A stretch of 64,000 nucleotides of DNA, taken from positions 3,410,001-3,474,000 of the forward strand of contig NZ_CP031123.2 in NCBI RefSeq assembly GCF_002843235.3, written 5' to 3'. Below, piece after piece: positions 1 through 10,787 of this stretch. Both the position numbers and the translations under genes were made by a program. Under the pieces are notes generated by a model. The model saw only the letters and a program-made list of their open reading frames with translations. It did not search any database and was not told the origin of the DNA. Position 1 is the first letter of the stretch, and the number at the start of each line of letters is the position of its first letter. The stretch is from Providencia huaxiensis (GTDB lineage: Bacteria > Pseudomonadota > Gammaproteobacteria > Enterobacterales > Enterobacteriaceae).

Positions 1-602
1 AATAACTGGTAATTATGCGACAAGTTTTTGCCAAAGCCAAAGCCTGGATCAAGGATAATTTGCTGTCTATCAATCCCGGCCGTCACGCATCGGGTGATTT
101 CAGCGTTAAGATAGTCTTTTACTTCACGCACCACGTTTTCATAATTCGGTGCTTCTTGCATCGTTCTTGGCTGACCTTGCATATGCATAATACACACGGG
201 TAAACCTGTTTTCGCAGCGACTTCTAATGCATCCGGCTCATGAAGCGAGCGAATATCATTGATGATATGCATACCTGCATTTGCGGCTTCTGCCATGACT
301 TGTGCTTTAGATGTATCGACTGAAACCCACACATCAAAACGTTGCGCTATCGCTTCAACCACAGGGATAACTCTATCAAGTTCCTCATTCACAGAGACTT
401 CGGCAGCGCCAGGACGGGTTGATTCACCTCCAATATCAATGATAGCCGCACCGTGTTGAACCATTTTGGCCACATGTTCAAGCGCATCCTGATAACGATT
501 ATGAGTGCCACCATCTGAAAATGAATCAGGAGTAACATTCAAAATCCCCATCACCTTAGGTGTTGATAAGTCAAGGACACTGCCTCTCGCTTTGATCTGC
601 AT
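1..602 (-). CDS. folP: Dihydropteroate synthase FolP (3' end cut by window edge)
   Basis: Joins 6-hydroxymethyl-dihydropterin diphosphate to p-aminobenzoate to make dihydropteroate in cytoplasmic folate synthesis; it is the sulfonamide target. Translating the minus strand from the ATG at 602 gives a family N-terminus with MGILNVTPDSFSDGG near residue 18, then GGESTRPGA and VSVDTSKA, all classic DHPS signatures. About 200 codons are present and the frame is open to the left edge, so the last quarter is missing. It lies downstream of ftsH on the same strand but is separated from it by a strong terminator at 619-646, so read-through or a local promoter must feed it. Identity is very secure. Confidence 0.95.
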   Translation of the reverse strand, partial: MQIKARGSVLDLSTPKVMGILNVTPDSFSDGGTHNRYQDALEHVAKMVQHGAAIIDIGGESTRPGAAEVSVNEELDRVIPVVEAIAQRFDVWVSVDTSKAQVMAEAANAGMHIINDIRSLHEPDALEVAAKTGLPVCIMHMQGQPRTMQEAPNYENVVREVKDYLNAEITRCVTAGIDRQQIILDPGFGFGKNLSHNYQL

Positions 603-618
603 TGTTATTTTTCCTTAA

Positions 619-646
619 CGAAAAAAACCCCAGCGAACTGGGGTCT
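619..646 (-). terminator. Rho-independent terminator after ftsH
   Basis: On the minus strand a perfect 7-bp stem (ACCCCAG/CTGGGGT) closes a TTCG tetraloop and is followed by a run of seven T. It separates ftsH from folP. Confidence 0.85.
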
Positions 647-668
647 TCGTATTTTATTTCACGACCGC

Positions 669-2684
669 TTATTGTGGCTTGCTGTCGTTATTGTCTGATG
701 GGTTTGATTCATCAGCATTATTACTATTATCTGTATGACTATTATCTGTCTTACTTGGTTCTTCAGTACTGTTTTTCGGTTCTTCAGATTGAGGTTTTTC
801 AGCTGCGTTTGCTGCACCTTTACCAAATGTACCTGTCACATTACTGACTTTTTTATCTTCATCCCAACCTGCAGGCTCACGAACTGGACGACGATTCATT
901 AAATCATCAATCATTGGCATATCGATAGTTTCATATTTCAGCAATGCATCTTTCGTTGCATGCAGAATATCGATATTGTCTTCCAGTGTTTTGTAAGCCA
1001 GTTGGTAGCAATGGTCTAAAATTTTCTTAATTTCTTCATCAACAATACGTGCTGTTTCATCAGAAATTCCAGAACCATTACCTGAAGAACGACCTAAGAA
1101 CGCAGGGCCTTCTTCTTTCGAGTATTGCATTGGACCTAAACGGTCTGAGAAGCCCCATTGCGTTACCATGTTACGTGCAGTATTGGTTGCGAACTGAATA
1201 TCGGAAGAAGCCCCTGTAGTGACTTTTTCACGACCATAAATCAACTCTTCCGCAATACGACCCGCATAAGCTGTCGCAATCATACCTTCGAGTTTCAAGC
1301 GGCTACGGCTAACTTCATCACCTTCAGGTAAGAAGAATGCCACACCCAGCGCTTGGCCACGTGGAACAATTGTAACCTTGTGAACAGGGTCATGCTCTGG
1401 CATTAAATGACCAATAATCATATGACCACCTTCATGGTAAGCCGTTGATTCTTTTTGCTCTTCGGTCATCATCAGAGAACGACGCTCTGCACCCATCCAA
1501 ATTTTGTCACGCGCTTTTTCGAATTCCACCATGGAAACGACACGCATATTTGCACGTGCTGCAAATAATGCGGCTTCGTTAACCAAGTTTGCCAATTCAG
1601 CACCCGAGAAACCCGGAGTTGCACGTGCAAGAATGAAAGTATCCACGCTTGGGTCGATAGGTACACGACGCATATGCACTTTCAGAATTTGTTCACGGCC
1701 ACGAACGTCTGGTAAGCCAACGACTACCTGACGGTCAAAGCGACCTGGACGTAATAAGGCAGGGTCAAGTACGTCAGCACGGTTAGTTGCTGCGATAACA
1801 ATGATACCCTCGTTACCTTCGAAACCGTCCATCTCAACCAGCATTTGGTTCAGTGTTTGTTCACGCTCATCGTGACCACCACCAAGACCTGCACCACGTT
1901 GACGACCTACCGCATCGATCTCATCAATAAAGATGATACAAGGCGCTGCTTTTTTCGCTTGTTCGAACATGTCACGAACACGAGAAGCACCCACGCCCAC
2001 AAACATTTCCACAAAGTCAGAACCGGAAATGGTGAAGAATGGCACTTTTGCCTCACCAGCGATAGCTTTTGCCAGTAATGTTTTACCTGTTCCTGGAGGC
2101 CCTACCATCAGGACGCCTTTTGGAATTTTACCGCCAAGTTTTTGGAAACGAGCAGGTTCACGCAGAAACTCTACGATTTCGCCCACTTCTTCTTTGGCTT
2201 CATCACACCCAGCAACGTCTGCAAATGTTGTTTTGATCTGATCTTCTGTCAGCATGCGGGCTTTACTTTTGCCAAATGACATTGCCCCCTTGCCGCCACC
2301 GCCTTGCATCTGGCGCATGAAGAAAATCCAGACACCAATCAACAGAAGCATTGGGAACCAGGAAATAAAAATAGATGTCAGTAAGCTTGGTTCTTCTGGT
2401 GGTTCACCAACAACCGTCACATGCTTATTCAGCATAGTGTCTAACAGCTTCTCATCCTGCATAGGAAGATAAGTTGTATAGCGGCTATTATCAGCCTTTC
2501 TGACGTTCAGTTCACGACCGGTGATACGAACTTCACGTACCTGATCCTGGGCTAACTCATTGATAAACGTTGAATAATCAACTCTGCGACTATTCGAATC
2601 GCTTGGGCCAAAACTCTGGAACAAGGACATCAGAACAACTGCGATGACTAACCAGAGAATCAGGTTTTTCGCCATGTCACTCAA
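669..2684 (-). CDS. ftsH: ATP-dependent zinc metalloprotease FtsH
   Basis: Membrane-anchored AAA+ protease that degrades LpxC, sigma-32, SecY and other substrates; it works as a hexamer with HflK/HflC, also in this window. Visible parts are an N-terminal membrane segment (about residues 8-22), a periplasmic domain, a second membrane segment (about 103-123), Walker A GPPGTGKT (about 195-202), Walker B IIFIDEID, arginine-finger region LRPGRFDRQ, and zinc site HEGGH (417-421; E. coli has HEAGH). The TTG start is chosen because GAGG lies 8 nt upstream; the in-frame ATG at 2675 (668 aa) is the alternative and matches the usual MAKNL start. A Ser/Asn/Asp/Glu-rich tail of about 45 residues makes it longer than the 644-residue E. 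coli protein. It is cotranscribed with rlmE. Confidence 0.97.
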   Translation of the reverse strand: MSDMAKNLILWLVIAVVLMSLFQSFGPSDSNSRRVDYSTFINELAQDQVREVRITGRELNVRKADNSRYTTYLPMQDEKLLDTMLNKHVTVVGEPPEEPSLLTSIFISWFPMLLLIGVWIFFMRQMQGGGGKGAMSFGKSKARMLTEDQIKTTFADVAGCDEAKEEVGEIVEFLREPARFQKLGGKIPKGVLMVGPPGTGKTLLAKAIAGEAKVPFFTISGSDFVEMFVGVGASRVRDMFEQAKKAAPCIIFIDEIDAVGRQRGAGLGGGHDEREQTLNQMLVEMDGFEGNEGIIVIAATNRADVLDPALLRPGRFDRQVVVGLPDVRGREQILKVHMRRVPIDPSVDTFILARATPGFSGAELANLVNEAALFAARANMRVVSMVEFEKARDKIWMGAERRSLMMTEEQKESTAYHEGGHMIIGHLMPEHDPVHKVTIVPRGQALGVAFFLPEGDEVSRSRLKLEGMIATAYAGRIAEELIYGREKVTTGASSDIQFATNTARNMVTQWGFSDRLGPMQYSKEEGPAFLGRSSGNGSGISDETARIVDEEIKKILDHCYQLAYKTLEDNIDILHATKDALLKYETIDMPMIDDLMNRRPVREPAGWDEDKKVSNVTGTFGKGAANAAEKPQSEEPKNSTEEPSKTDNSHTDNSNNADESNPSDNNDSKPQ

Positions 2685-2732
2685 GGGATTAACCTCATAT
2701 TACAACTGTGTTAACAAATAACGCTCAGGGTA

Positions 2733-3362
2733 CTATAGTTTTAGCCCTGTCGCTACAATGTATACTTCACGCGATCGTGCCCGCGAAGATTCAGGTTTAC
2801 GAACTTTTACTTTCGTAAACAGGGAGCGGATATCCCTAAGGTAATCGTCAAAGCCTTCTCCCTGAAACACTTTAACAATGAAACTTCCCCCAGGTGCCAA
2901 TACAGAACGGCACATATCCAATGCTAATTCAACTAGATACATAGAGCGAGGAATATCAACCGCTGGTGTCCCACTCATATTTGGCGCCATGTCAGACATG
3001 ACCACCTGTACTTTTTTGTCGCCAACGCGTTCTAACAAAGCGGCGAGAACGGCTTCGTCGCGAAAATCCCCTTGCAGGAAATCAACACCAACGATTGGGT
3101 CCATCGGCAATAAGTCACAAGCAATAACCCGCCCATTATGACCTATTTGGCTAACAACGTATTGCGACCAACCACCAGGGGCTGCTCCTAAATCAACAAC
3201 GGTCATACCTGGTTTAAAAATTTTATCACCTTGCTGGATTTCCTCCAGCTTAAACCATGCACGTGAGCGCAGCCCTTTTTTTTGTGCTTGCTGAACATAT
3301 TTATCACTAAAATGCTCTTGCAACCAGCGACTTGAGCTTGCCGAACGTTTTTTATTGGCCAT
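2733..3362 (-). CDS. rlmE: 23S rRNA (uridine-2552-2'-O)-methyltransferase RlmE
   Basis: SAM-dependent enzyme (FtsJ/RrmJ) that methylates the ribose of U2552 in the A-loop of 23S rRNA during late 50S maturation. The Rossmann SAM motif [13 protein letters not shown] and the K-D-K-E type catalytic residues, including VMSDMAPN, are visible. ATG at 3362 with GGAAAG upstream gives 209 residues, the E. coli length; a TTG four codons upstream is less likely. It heads a unit with ftsH 48 bp downstream, as in E. coli, where the pair is heat-induced. The heat-shock promoter was not resolved here. Confidence 0.96.
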   Translation of the reverse strand: MANKKRSASSSRWLQEHFSDKYVQQAQKKGLRSRAWFKLEEIQQGDKIFKPGMTVVDLGAAPGGWSQYVVSQIGHNGRVIACDLLPMDPIVGVDFLQGDFRDEAVLAALLERVGDKKVQVVMSDMAPNMSGTPAVDIPRSMYLVELALDMCRSVLAPGGSFIVKVFQGEGFDDYLRDIRSLFTKVKVRKPESSRARSREVYIVATGLKL

Positions 3363-3497
3363 TGTGCTTTCCAACTATACTAAAAGAACTTCACCTAACT
3401 TGCTGCTTCTTTACCATCAAAAAGATATAATTGATGGTGATAGATATCAGATGGCGGTAGAATAAGCCATTTTCAATACTAACCAAGCAAAAAATCA

Positions 3498-3791
3498 ATG
3501 AATCTTAATAAAAAACAAATTCAGCACCTAAAAAGTCTCGCTCACCATTTAAACCCTGTTGTTATGATCGGCAACAATGGTTTAACCGAAGGTGTTTTAG
3601 CTGAGATTGAACTCTCATTAGCGCATCATGAGCTTATCAAAGTCAAGATCGCAGGCGAAGACCGTGATACTAAAAATTTGATCGCTGATGCGATTGTTCG
3701 CGAAACTGGTGCAGTAAATGTACAAATCATCGGTAAAATTCTTGTTATCTACCGTCCTTCGGCAGACCGCAAAATCATTTTACCTAAATAA
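3498..3791 (+). CDS. yhbY: Ribosome assembly RNA-binding protein YhbY
   Basis: Small CRM-domain protein of 97 residues associated with pre-50S particles in E. coli. The CRM GxxG-type loop appears as VMIGNNGLTEGV (about residues 22-33), and the fold runs to the C-terminus (KILVIYRPS). It is transcribed alone, divergent from rlmE-ftsH, with a strong terminator about 50 bp after its stop. The name rests on full-length similarity to E. coli YhbY. Confidence 0.93.
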   Translation: MNLNKKQIQHLKSLAHHLNPVVMIGNNGLTEGVLAEIELSLAHHELIKVKIAGEDRDTKNLIADAIVRETGAVNVQIIGKILVIYRPSADRKIILPK

Positions 3792-3840
3792 TCCCTCATC
3801 ATTTATATAAAAATGCCATTGAAAGCATGTTTTATATGGT

Positions 3841-3867
3841 GAAAAAGGCCGCCTGCGGCCTTTTTCT
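3841..3867. terminator. Bidirectional terminator between yhbY and greA
   Basis: Stem AAAAAGGCCGC / GCGGCCTTTTT with a 2-nt loop, A-rich on one side and T-rich on the other, so it can end both convergent transcripts. Confidence 0.85.
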
Positions 3868-3909
3868 TTAAATCAGGGAAATAATATAACCAATTCAGGC
3901 AAATAGGAA

Positions 3910-4386
3910 TCAGATATACTCAACTTTAAGAATTTCGAACTCGACATCGCCACCTGGGGTTTTAATCGAGACCGCATCATCAACTTCTTTACCCACTAAG
4001 CCACGTGCTATCGGTGAGTTCACAGAAATCAGATTGATCTTAATATCGGCTTCGTCATCACCAACAATACGATACGTTAGCTCTTCGTCAGTATCAACAT
4101 TCAATACTGTTACTGTTGCGCCAAAGATAACGCGACCGTTATTAACCATTTTAGTGACATCGATCACTTGAGCGTGAGAAAGTTTACCTTCAATTTCTTG
4201 AATACGGCCCTCACAGAAACCTTGTTGCTCACGTGCTGCATGATATTCTGCATTTTCTTTTAAGTCACCGTGCTCACGCGCTTCTGCAATAGATGCAATA
4301 ATTTCTGGGCGACGGACAGATTTAAGGAATTCAAGCTCTTCTCTTAGCTTATCCGCACCAAGTACCGTCATCGGGATCTGTTTCAT
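3910..4386 (-). CDS. greA: Transcription elongation factor GreA
   Basis: Binds the RNA polymerase secondary channel and stimulates cleavage of backtracked RNA. Starting at the ATG at 4386 (GAGG 9 nt upstream) the protein has 158 residues, exactly the E. coli length. It has an N-terminal coiled coil carrying the acidic tip ([18 protein letters not shown], about residues 38-55) and a C-terminal FKBP-like domain ([15 protein letters not shown]). The frame stays open 37 codons upstream, but those residues are leader sequence. It is monocistronic, divergent from dacB. Confidence 0.96.
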   Translation of the reverse strand: MKQIPMTVLGADKLREELEFLKSVRRPEIIASIAEAREHGDLKENAEYHAAREQQGFCEGRIQEIEGKLSHAQVIDVTKMVNNGRVIFGATVTVLNVDTDEELTYRIVGDDEADIKINLISVNSPIARGLVGKEVDDAVSIKTPGGDVEFEILKVEYI

Positions 4387-4454
4387 TAATAAATACCTCG
4401 GTTCAATCCTATCTAAAAACAAGTATCTTCCTGATTTTGTAACAACAGTACACC

Positions 4455-4481
4455 GAACACCTACGTAAAACGAGGGTGTTC
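4455..4481 (-). promoter_or_regulatory. Hairpin in the greA 5' leader
   Basis: Seven-base arms GAACACC/GGTGTTC, extended by a G-U and two more pairs around one mismatch, lie about 70-95 nt upstream of the greA start. E. coli greA has a long leader that yields the sRNA GraL. This hairpin sits in the equivalent place, but no T-run follows it on the greA strand, so a GraL equivalent is only a possibility. Confidence 0.35.
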
Positions 4482-4630
4482 TAGTAAAAAAACGCAATCA
4501 GACTTATGTACTCATTTATCTTATCATAATGTACGCTATTTTAACTGAGACTTAATAACGGGTCACCGTTTACTTTCTTAGGCATTACACTTTAGTATGT
4601 ATTATATGTCCACCCTAATGCGTGAAATAT

Positions 4631-6079
4631 ATGTCATTATTAACTTTAACCAGAAAATGGATAATCTCTTTAGGAATAACCTTAGCCAGTGCGCAAGCTC
4701 TAGCTATTCCTATTGATGAGTACAAACAATATTTACCTGATGGCACTAACCTTGCTCTGGTCGCGCAAAAAGTGGGAAGTAGCACCCCATTAATTGATTA
4801 TAATGCGCAGCAAATGGCATTACCTGCAAGTACGCAAAAGGTTGTGACCGCTCTTGCCGCCCTGTTACAACTGGGGCCAGACTACCGTTTTGTCACCAAT
4901 TTTGAAACTGATGCAAAACTTAGCAACAACACATTGACTGGCGATTTAGTGATCCGTTTCAGTGGTGACCCAACACTAACCCGCCAACAAATTCGTAATA
5001 TGGCTAATGCATTAAAGCAGCTTGGGATCCATAAAGTTGATGGCGATCTGGTTGTTGATATTTCTGCTTTTACTAGCCATGACAAAGCACCAGGTTGGGT
5101 TTGGAATGACATGACCCAATGTTTTAGTGCGCCGCCTGCTGCTGCTATTATTGACCGTAACTGTTTTTCAGTTTCTCTTTACCCCGCTGAAAAAGCAGGA
5201 GATTATGCATTCATTAAGGCGGCTAGTTTTTACCCTGTCAATATGTTCAGCGAAGTCAAAACACTAGCTAAAGGCTCCCCAGAAGCACGCTATTGCGAGC
5301 TTGATGTCGTTCCTGGTGAACTGAACCGCTACACCCTAACAGGTTGCTTAACTCAACGCAGTGAGCCCTTGCCACTTGCCTTTGCGGTGCAAAATGGAGC
5401 GAGTTACTCAGGGGCGATTGTCAAAAATGAGTTAACCACCGCGGGTATTGAGCTTACTGGCCATGTGAAAAAACGTACATTTCCAGCACCTCAATCACAG
5501 GTGTTAGTCAAAACTGAATCTAAACCACTGCATGACTTGCTCAAAGTGATGCTAAAAAAATCCGATAATATGATAGCGGATACTGTTTTTCGTACTATTG
5601 GTCGGGAATATTATGGTGTTCCAGGGACTTGGCGTTCAGGATCCGATGCGGTAAGACAAGTGCTGAAGCAAAAAGCAGGGATCGACCTTGGCAATACCGT
5701 AATGGTTGATGGATCTGGTTTGTCCCGCCATAACTTGATCACCCCAGCAACGATGATGGAAGTTTTGCAGTTTATCGCAAAAAATGATCAACAACTCGAT
5801 TTTATTTCTATGCTTCCACTTGCCGGCCATGATGGCACTTTGCGTTACCGTGGTGGTTTTGATGAGGCTGGTGTAAATGGTAAAGTTTCCGCCAAAACGG
5901 GAGCACTACAAGGGGTCTATAACCTCGCTGGTTTTATCACAACCGCCAGTGGCCAACGTGTGGCTTTTGTGCAATTTATCTCTGCTTATGCGGTACCACA
6001 AAACCAGCAGCGTACTCGTCGAGTACCATTAGTACGATTTGAAAGCCGTCTGTATAAAGATCTGTATCAGAAAAACTGA
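4631..6079 (+). CDS. dacB: D-alanyl-D-alanine carboxypeptidase/endopeptidase PBP4 (DacB)
   Basis: Periplasmic low-molecular-weight penicillin-binding protein that trims and cleaves peptidoglycan cross-links. A signal peptide (hydrophobic stretch IISLGITLASAQALA) precedes the catalytic SXXK (STQK, Ser67 from this start), the SDN triad member (KKSDNMIAD) and KTG (SAKTGALQG), in the class C order with a large insert between the first two. ATG at 4631 is chosen; an in-frame GTG at 4622 would add three residues, and neither has a clear Shine-Dalgarno. It is followed by a shared terminator facing obgE. Confidence 0.95.
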   Translation: MSLLTLTRKWIISLGITLASAQALAIPIDEYKQYLPDGTNLALVAQKVGSSTPLIDYNAQQMALPASTQKVVTALAALLQLGPDYRFVTNFETDAKLSNNTLTGDLVIRFSGDPTLTRQQIRNMANALKQLGIHKVDGDLVVDISAFTSHDKAPGWVWNDMTQCFSAPPAAAIIDRNCFSVSLYPAEKAGDYAFIKAASFYPVNMFSEVKTLAKGSPEARYCELDVVPGELNRYTLTGCLTQRSEPLPLAFAVQNGASYSGAIVKNELTTAGIELTGHVKKRTFPAPQSQVLVKTESKPLHDLLKVMLKKSDNMIADTVFRTIGREYYGVPGTWRSGSDAVRQVLKQKAGIDLGNTVMVDGSGLSRHNLITPATMMEVLQFIAKNDQQLDFISMLPLAGHDGTLRYRGGFDEAGVNGKVSAKTGALQGVYNLAGFITTASGQRVAFVQFISAYAVPQNQQRTRRVPLVRFESRLYKDLYQKN

Positions 6080-6111
6080 TCATACGCGGTTTAGACATAC
6101 GTGGGTTTAGA

Positions 6112-6147
6112 AATGTAAAAGGCGCTTTCGCGCCTTTTTACATTTTT
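6112..6147. terminator. Bidirectional terminator between dacB and obgE
   Basis: Long stem (AATGTAAAAGGCGC with its complement, one bulge) around a TTTC loop, with T-runs on both strands. Confidence 0.85.
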
Positions 6148-6155
6148 AAGATAAA

Positions 6156-7379
<1,224 letters not shown>

Positions 7380-7438
7380 TCAGAGATGGTGCATCTTTAA
7401 TTCGTGTGTAGTTCATTAAAGATCAAATATCTGAATAT

Positions 7439-7473
7439 AAAAAGCCCCGCAAAAGGTTTTTGCAGGGCTTTAA
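7439..7473 (-). terminator. Terminator or attenuator between rpmA and obgE
   Basis: On the minus strand AAGCCCTGCAAAAA pairs with TTTTGCGGGGCTT, followed by TTTTT. It should end or attenuate rplU-rpmA transcription before obgE. Confidence 0.8.
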
Positions 7474-7496
7474 TTCTGAATTAAAGGTCAGAAAAC

Positions 7497-7766
<270 letters not shown>

Positions 7767-7773
7767 CTAAATC

Positions 7774-8082
7774 TTAAGCGATGACAGTGATCTTAACATC
7801 AGTGAACCACTGACGATGACCCTGTTGTTTACGGCTATGTTTACGACGACGGAACTTGACGATTTTAACTTTTTCGCCACGACCGTGTGCAACCACTTCC
7901 GCTTTCACTTTAACGCCTTCAACGATAGGAGCACCGATTTGGATCTCATCGCCATTAGCAACCATCAGAACTTGATCAAATTCAACAGTTTCACCTGTTG
8001 CGATGTCCAGCTTTTCTAGGCGGACAGTTTGACCTTCGCTAACTCGGTGTTGTTTACCACCACTTTGGAAAACCGCGTACAT
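7774..8082 (-). CDS. rplU: 50S ribosomal protein L21
   Basis: L21, a 23S rRNA-binding protein. ATG at 8082 opens [18 protein letters not shown], the invariant N-terminus, giving 102 residues (E. coli 103). The basic stretch [19 protein letters not shown] is the rRNA contact. The frame is open upstream but that part is promoter and leader. First gene of rplU-rpmA. Confidence 0.98.
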   Translation of the reverse strand: MYAVFQSGGKQHRVSEGQTVRLEKLDIATGETVEFDQVLMVANGDEIQIGAPIVEGVKVKAEVVAHGRGEKVKIVKFRRRKHSRKQQGHRQWFTDVKITVIA

Positions 8083-8159
8083 ATTAACTCCGCTTTCCGC
8101 GCACCCGTTAAATATTTCAATTCCAGAGTACGCTATAAAATATTCACAATAGGGCGCGA

Positions 8160-8188
8160 ATTCTACGCAAAAAAGCATCAGAACACAA
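8160..8188 (-). promoter_or_regulatory. Promoter of rplU-rpmA
   Basis: Minus strand: -35 TTGTGT (8183-8188), 17-bp spacer, -10 TAGAAT (8160-8165), then the GC-rich stretch TCGCGCCC. A GC-rich discriminator is typical of growth-rate and ppGpp-controlled ribosomal promoters. Confidence 0.65.
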
Positions 8189-8293
8189 GCCAATAATGCG
8201 GTTAGATGACAAAAAATACGACTTTTTTCTCAATAACCGTTTTTGAGCATTGATTTAGCGCCTATTCACTCAATTGTTACTTATTTAAACATT

Positions 8294-8322
8294 TTTTGCA
8301 TCACACCTGATAATCTTATAAT
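8294..8322 (+). promoter_or_regulatory. Candidate ispB promoter
   Basis: TTTTGC (8294-8299), 17-bp spacer, perfect TATAAT (8317-8322), about 95 bp upstream of ispB in the divergent rplU/ispB region. The -35 is weak. Confidence 0.4.
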
Positions 8323-8416
8323 TAATAATGTTATGCTAGAAAGATAACTGTTCTATCGGTCTCCCATTTTTTTATTTCGGGAATGAACCAAAAACTAATA
8401 ATATGAATAAATTACA

Positions 8417-9388
8417 ATGAATTTAGAATCTATTATTGAACTGACAACTGAGGATATGTCAGCGGTAAACGAAGCCATCCTCAGTCAATTGAATTCAGAT
8501 GTTGCACTAATTAACCAGCTTGGTTATTACATCGTCAGTGGTGGCGGTAAAAGGATCCGGCCGATGATCGCAGTGCTTGCAGGTCGATCTTTAGGCTACT
8601 CGGGTCATAAACATACCCAAGTTGCAGCGTTGATCGAGTTCATTCATACCGCAACGCTGCTACATGATGACGTCGTTGATGAGTCCGATATGCGTCGTGG
8701 AAAACAAACTGCAAATGCTGTTTTTGGTAATGCAGCGAGTGTCCTCGTGGGTGATTTTATTTACACTCGATCATTCCAGATGATGACGGATCTCGATTCA
8801 ATGCGGGTGCTAAAACTGATGTCTGAAGCGACGAATGTGATCGCTGAAGGGGAAGTTTTACAGCTGATGAACTGCAATGATCCCAATATTACTGAAGAAA
8901 ACTACATGCAAGTGATCTACAGTAAAACCGCACGTCTTTTTGAAGCGGCCGCTCACGCATCTGCTATTTTAGCTAATGCAACACCGGCACAAGAAAAAGC
9001 GCTACAAGATTATGGTCGCTATATTGGTACAGCTTTTCAGTTAATTGACGATCTTCTCGATTATGATGCAGACAACGCTCAATTAGGAAAAAATACGGGT
9101 GATGATTTAGATGAAGGTAAACCTACACTTCCCCTACTTCACGCAATGCAAAATGGTAATGAAGAAGAATCCGCGTTGATCCGCCAAGCGATTGAGCAAG
9201 GCAATGGGCGCCATCTGTTAGATACGGTTCTGGCAACCATGAAACGCTGTGGTTCCCTTGAATATACCTATGCAAGAGCCCAAGAAGAAGCACAAAAAGC
9301 GATTGATGCCTTGAATGTAATTGAAGATTCAATTTATAAAGATGCATTGATCGGCTTAGCTTATATCGCAATTCAACGCCACTCTTAG
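8417..9388 (+). CDS. ispB: Octaprenyl diphosphate synthase IspB
   Basis: Trans-prenyltransferase that elongates farnesyl diphosphate to the C40 side chain of ubiquinone and menaquinone. It has 323 residues like E. coli IspB. Both aspartate-rich Mg-binding motifs are present: DDVVD (84-88, inside HDDVVDESDMRRG) and DDLLD (211-215), plus the substrate motif GGGKRIRP (42-49). It is divergent from rplU and is followed by a convergent Mu-type regulator gene 40 bp downstream. Confidence 0.97.
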   Translation: MNLESIIELTTEDMSAVNEAILSQLNSDVALINQLGYYIVSGGGKRIRPMIAVLAGRSLGYSGHKHTQVAALIEFIHTATLLHDDVVDESDMRRGKQTANAVFGNAASVLVGDFIYTRSFQMMTDLDSMRVLKLMSEATNVIAEGEVLQLMNCNDPNITEENYMQVIYSKTARLFEAAAHASAILANATPAQEKALQDYGRYIGTAFQLIDDLLDYDADNAQLGKNTGDDLDEGKPTLPLLHAMQNGNEEESALIRQAIEQGNGRHLLDTVLATMKRCGSLEYTYARAQEEAQKAIDALNVIEDSIYKDALIGLAYIAIQRHS

Positions 9389-9428
9389 TCACTAGAAAAG
9401 ACAAAGCAGATCAAGAAAAGGGGAAACG

Positions 9429-9791
9429 TTATTTTTCCCCTTTGTCTTCTTCATCGATTTGAGCAAGCAGTGACGACAAACCGTAACGCAGGATATATTT
9501 CACTATTTTATTGCGCTCAGACTCTGTCAGTTGGTAATACGCTTCCGACCAAATTTGCAATGCATCTGTTCTTTGGCTTTGGTAAGTTACCGAAGGCTCA
9601 TGCAGGCTAAGTTGCCCTTGGATTTCCCCCGGTAAGCTTTCAAAATAATACTCAACAGCTTTACCCTGTACCCCTCTTTTACGGCGGTTTTTCCAGCCTT
9701 CTCGTCTTGCCATTAGGTTAATTCCCTGAGGAGATGTCGGGAGTCCTTCTAACCCAGCTAATTCTTTGGCAGTGAACCACAATTTTTTCAT
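9429..9791 (-). CDS. Mu c-repressor-like DNA-binding protein (paralogue 1)
   Basis: A 120-residue protein with an N-terminal Mu-type winged helix-turn-helix (about residues 4-55): WFTAKELAGLEGLP, then GINLMARREGWKNRRKRGVQG and KAVEYYFESLP. This is the domain shared by the phage Mu c repressor, Mu Ner partners and MuA. The C-terminal half (TESERNKIVKYILRYGLSSLL) resembles the DEAR/GGLLAL segment I recall from Mu c. There are no transposase or integrase domains. A second paralogue lies 132 bp upstream on the same strand, and the Ner-like sfsB is divergent beyond it. Function is unproven; a small transcriptional repressor is likely. Base composition is not obviously foreign. Confidence 0.75.
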   Translation of the reverse strand: MKKLWFTAKELAGLEGLPTSPQGINLMARREGWKNRRKRGVQGKAVEYYFESLPGEIQGQLSLHEPSVTYQSQRTDALQIWSEAYYQLTESERNKIVKYILRYGLSSLLAQIDEEDKGEK

Positions 9792-9923
9792 TTTTCACTT
9801 CACACTTGTATTATGAAACCTGCTTTTGCAGCTTTACTAAAATGTCATCTGTTAAAAATTTTTTTTAATTCAATATAATATTATTTTTATATATTAATTA
9901 TTTACATCTTAAGTAATTGTAAA

Positions 9924-10271
9924 TTAATTATTATTAATTAAATTAATTAGCGCTAGTGCCCCTTCGCGCATAATAAATGTCAGGATAATGTCTCGTTCAT
10001 CATTGGAAAGCTGGTTATAAGCTTCCTGCCAAATAAAGGCATTATCATTTCGTTTTACTTGATAAAGTGGTGAAGTTTCGTTAGCAAACTGGCTTTCAAA
10101 AATATCGATAGGTAAAGAACTTATATGGTATTCCAAGGCTTTGCCTTGAATACCTCGTCTTTTGCGACTTACCCAGTTTTCACGCCTTGCCATGGCATTA
10201 ATGCCTTGAGTTGTCATGGGAAGCCCTTGTAACCCAACCAACTCTTTTGCCGTAAGCCATTCCTTGTACAT
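9924..10271 (-). CDS. Mu c-repressor-like DNA-binding protein (paralogue 2)
   Basis: A 115-residue paralogue of the preceding gene with the same architecture: WLTAKELVGLQGLP, GINAMARRENW, GIQGKALEYHISSLP, then a C-terminal segment LSNDERDIILTFIMREGALALINLI. ATG at 10271 is chosen because AGGAGG lies 6 nt upstream; the more distal ATG at 10289 has none. It sits next to a 516-bp AT-rich region and is transcribed away from sfsB, as c is from ner in phage Mu. The pair probably arose by duplication and diverged well beyond recent copying. Targets are unknown; self-regulation and control of sfsB are inferences. Confidence 0.75.
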   Translation of the reverse strand: MYKEWLTAKELVGLQGLPMTTQGINAMARRENWVSRKRRGIQGKALEYHISSLPIDIFESQFANETSPLYQVKRNDNAFIWQEAYNQLSNDERDIILTFIMREGALALINLINNN

Positions 10272-10787
10272 GCTGACCCTCCTAGTCATGATGACAATTC
10301 GATTTCCAGTTGTTGAAAACTATCTCTATTTTCTCAAAACTTCATTAATCTATTCGTTTTATTTATACCTATAAATAATAATATACAAATCATATTTGTT
10401 ATTAGAATTCTAATTTCTTTTAATAACAGACAATTAAATAATTTACTCGCTAATAATTTAACTAATTTTATTAACTAATCTAGATATATTATGAGTACAA
10501 GTAAAAAGTAGCATTAAATATGTCATTCCTCTCCCTAACTAGAAAGAGTTAGTTTTAATAACAAAGCTTTATCCTAATTCACAGTTCTTCATTCTGACTT
10601 TCTATTTAATTTCATAAAAACCACGGCAGTTTCATAAAATGAATTTTTAAGAAAAAATCAGAAATTATTTTGGGAAATTTCTGTTATTTTATTTCCAATA
10701 ACTAAACGGATGTACTGACTGTACCATAATTTTCTGTTACTCGTACCACTAACTCTACATGATTCTAAGTGAAAAAAGGACTAAAAA
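10272..10787. other. AT-rich intergenic region with palindromes between the c-like genes and sfsB
   Basis: No gene is visible. It contains the perfect palindrome ATTAGAATTCTAAT (10401-10414), ACAAAT-CAT-ATTTGT (10385-10399), an 8-bp-arm inverted repeat CAGAAATT/AATTTCTG (10659-10683) and CTAACT/AGTTAG arms (10535-10552). These would suit operators of a divergent regulator pair, but no binding consensus can be assigned from one sequence. Confidence 0.4.

Noticed and set aside
417..421. No usable meaning for a disrupted FtsH zinc motif
   Set aside because: FtsH has HEGGH instead of HEAGH, but this still satisfies HEXXH; the protease site is intact. The numbers given here are residues of the FtsH protein, not bases.
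2254..2472. Open frames opposite ftsH, including this one
   Set aside because: Shadows of the ftsH coding frame; no start signals.
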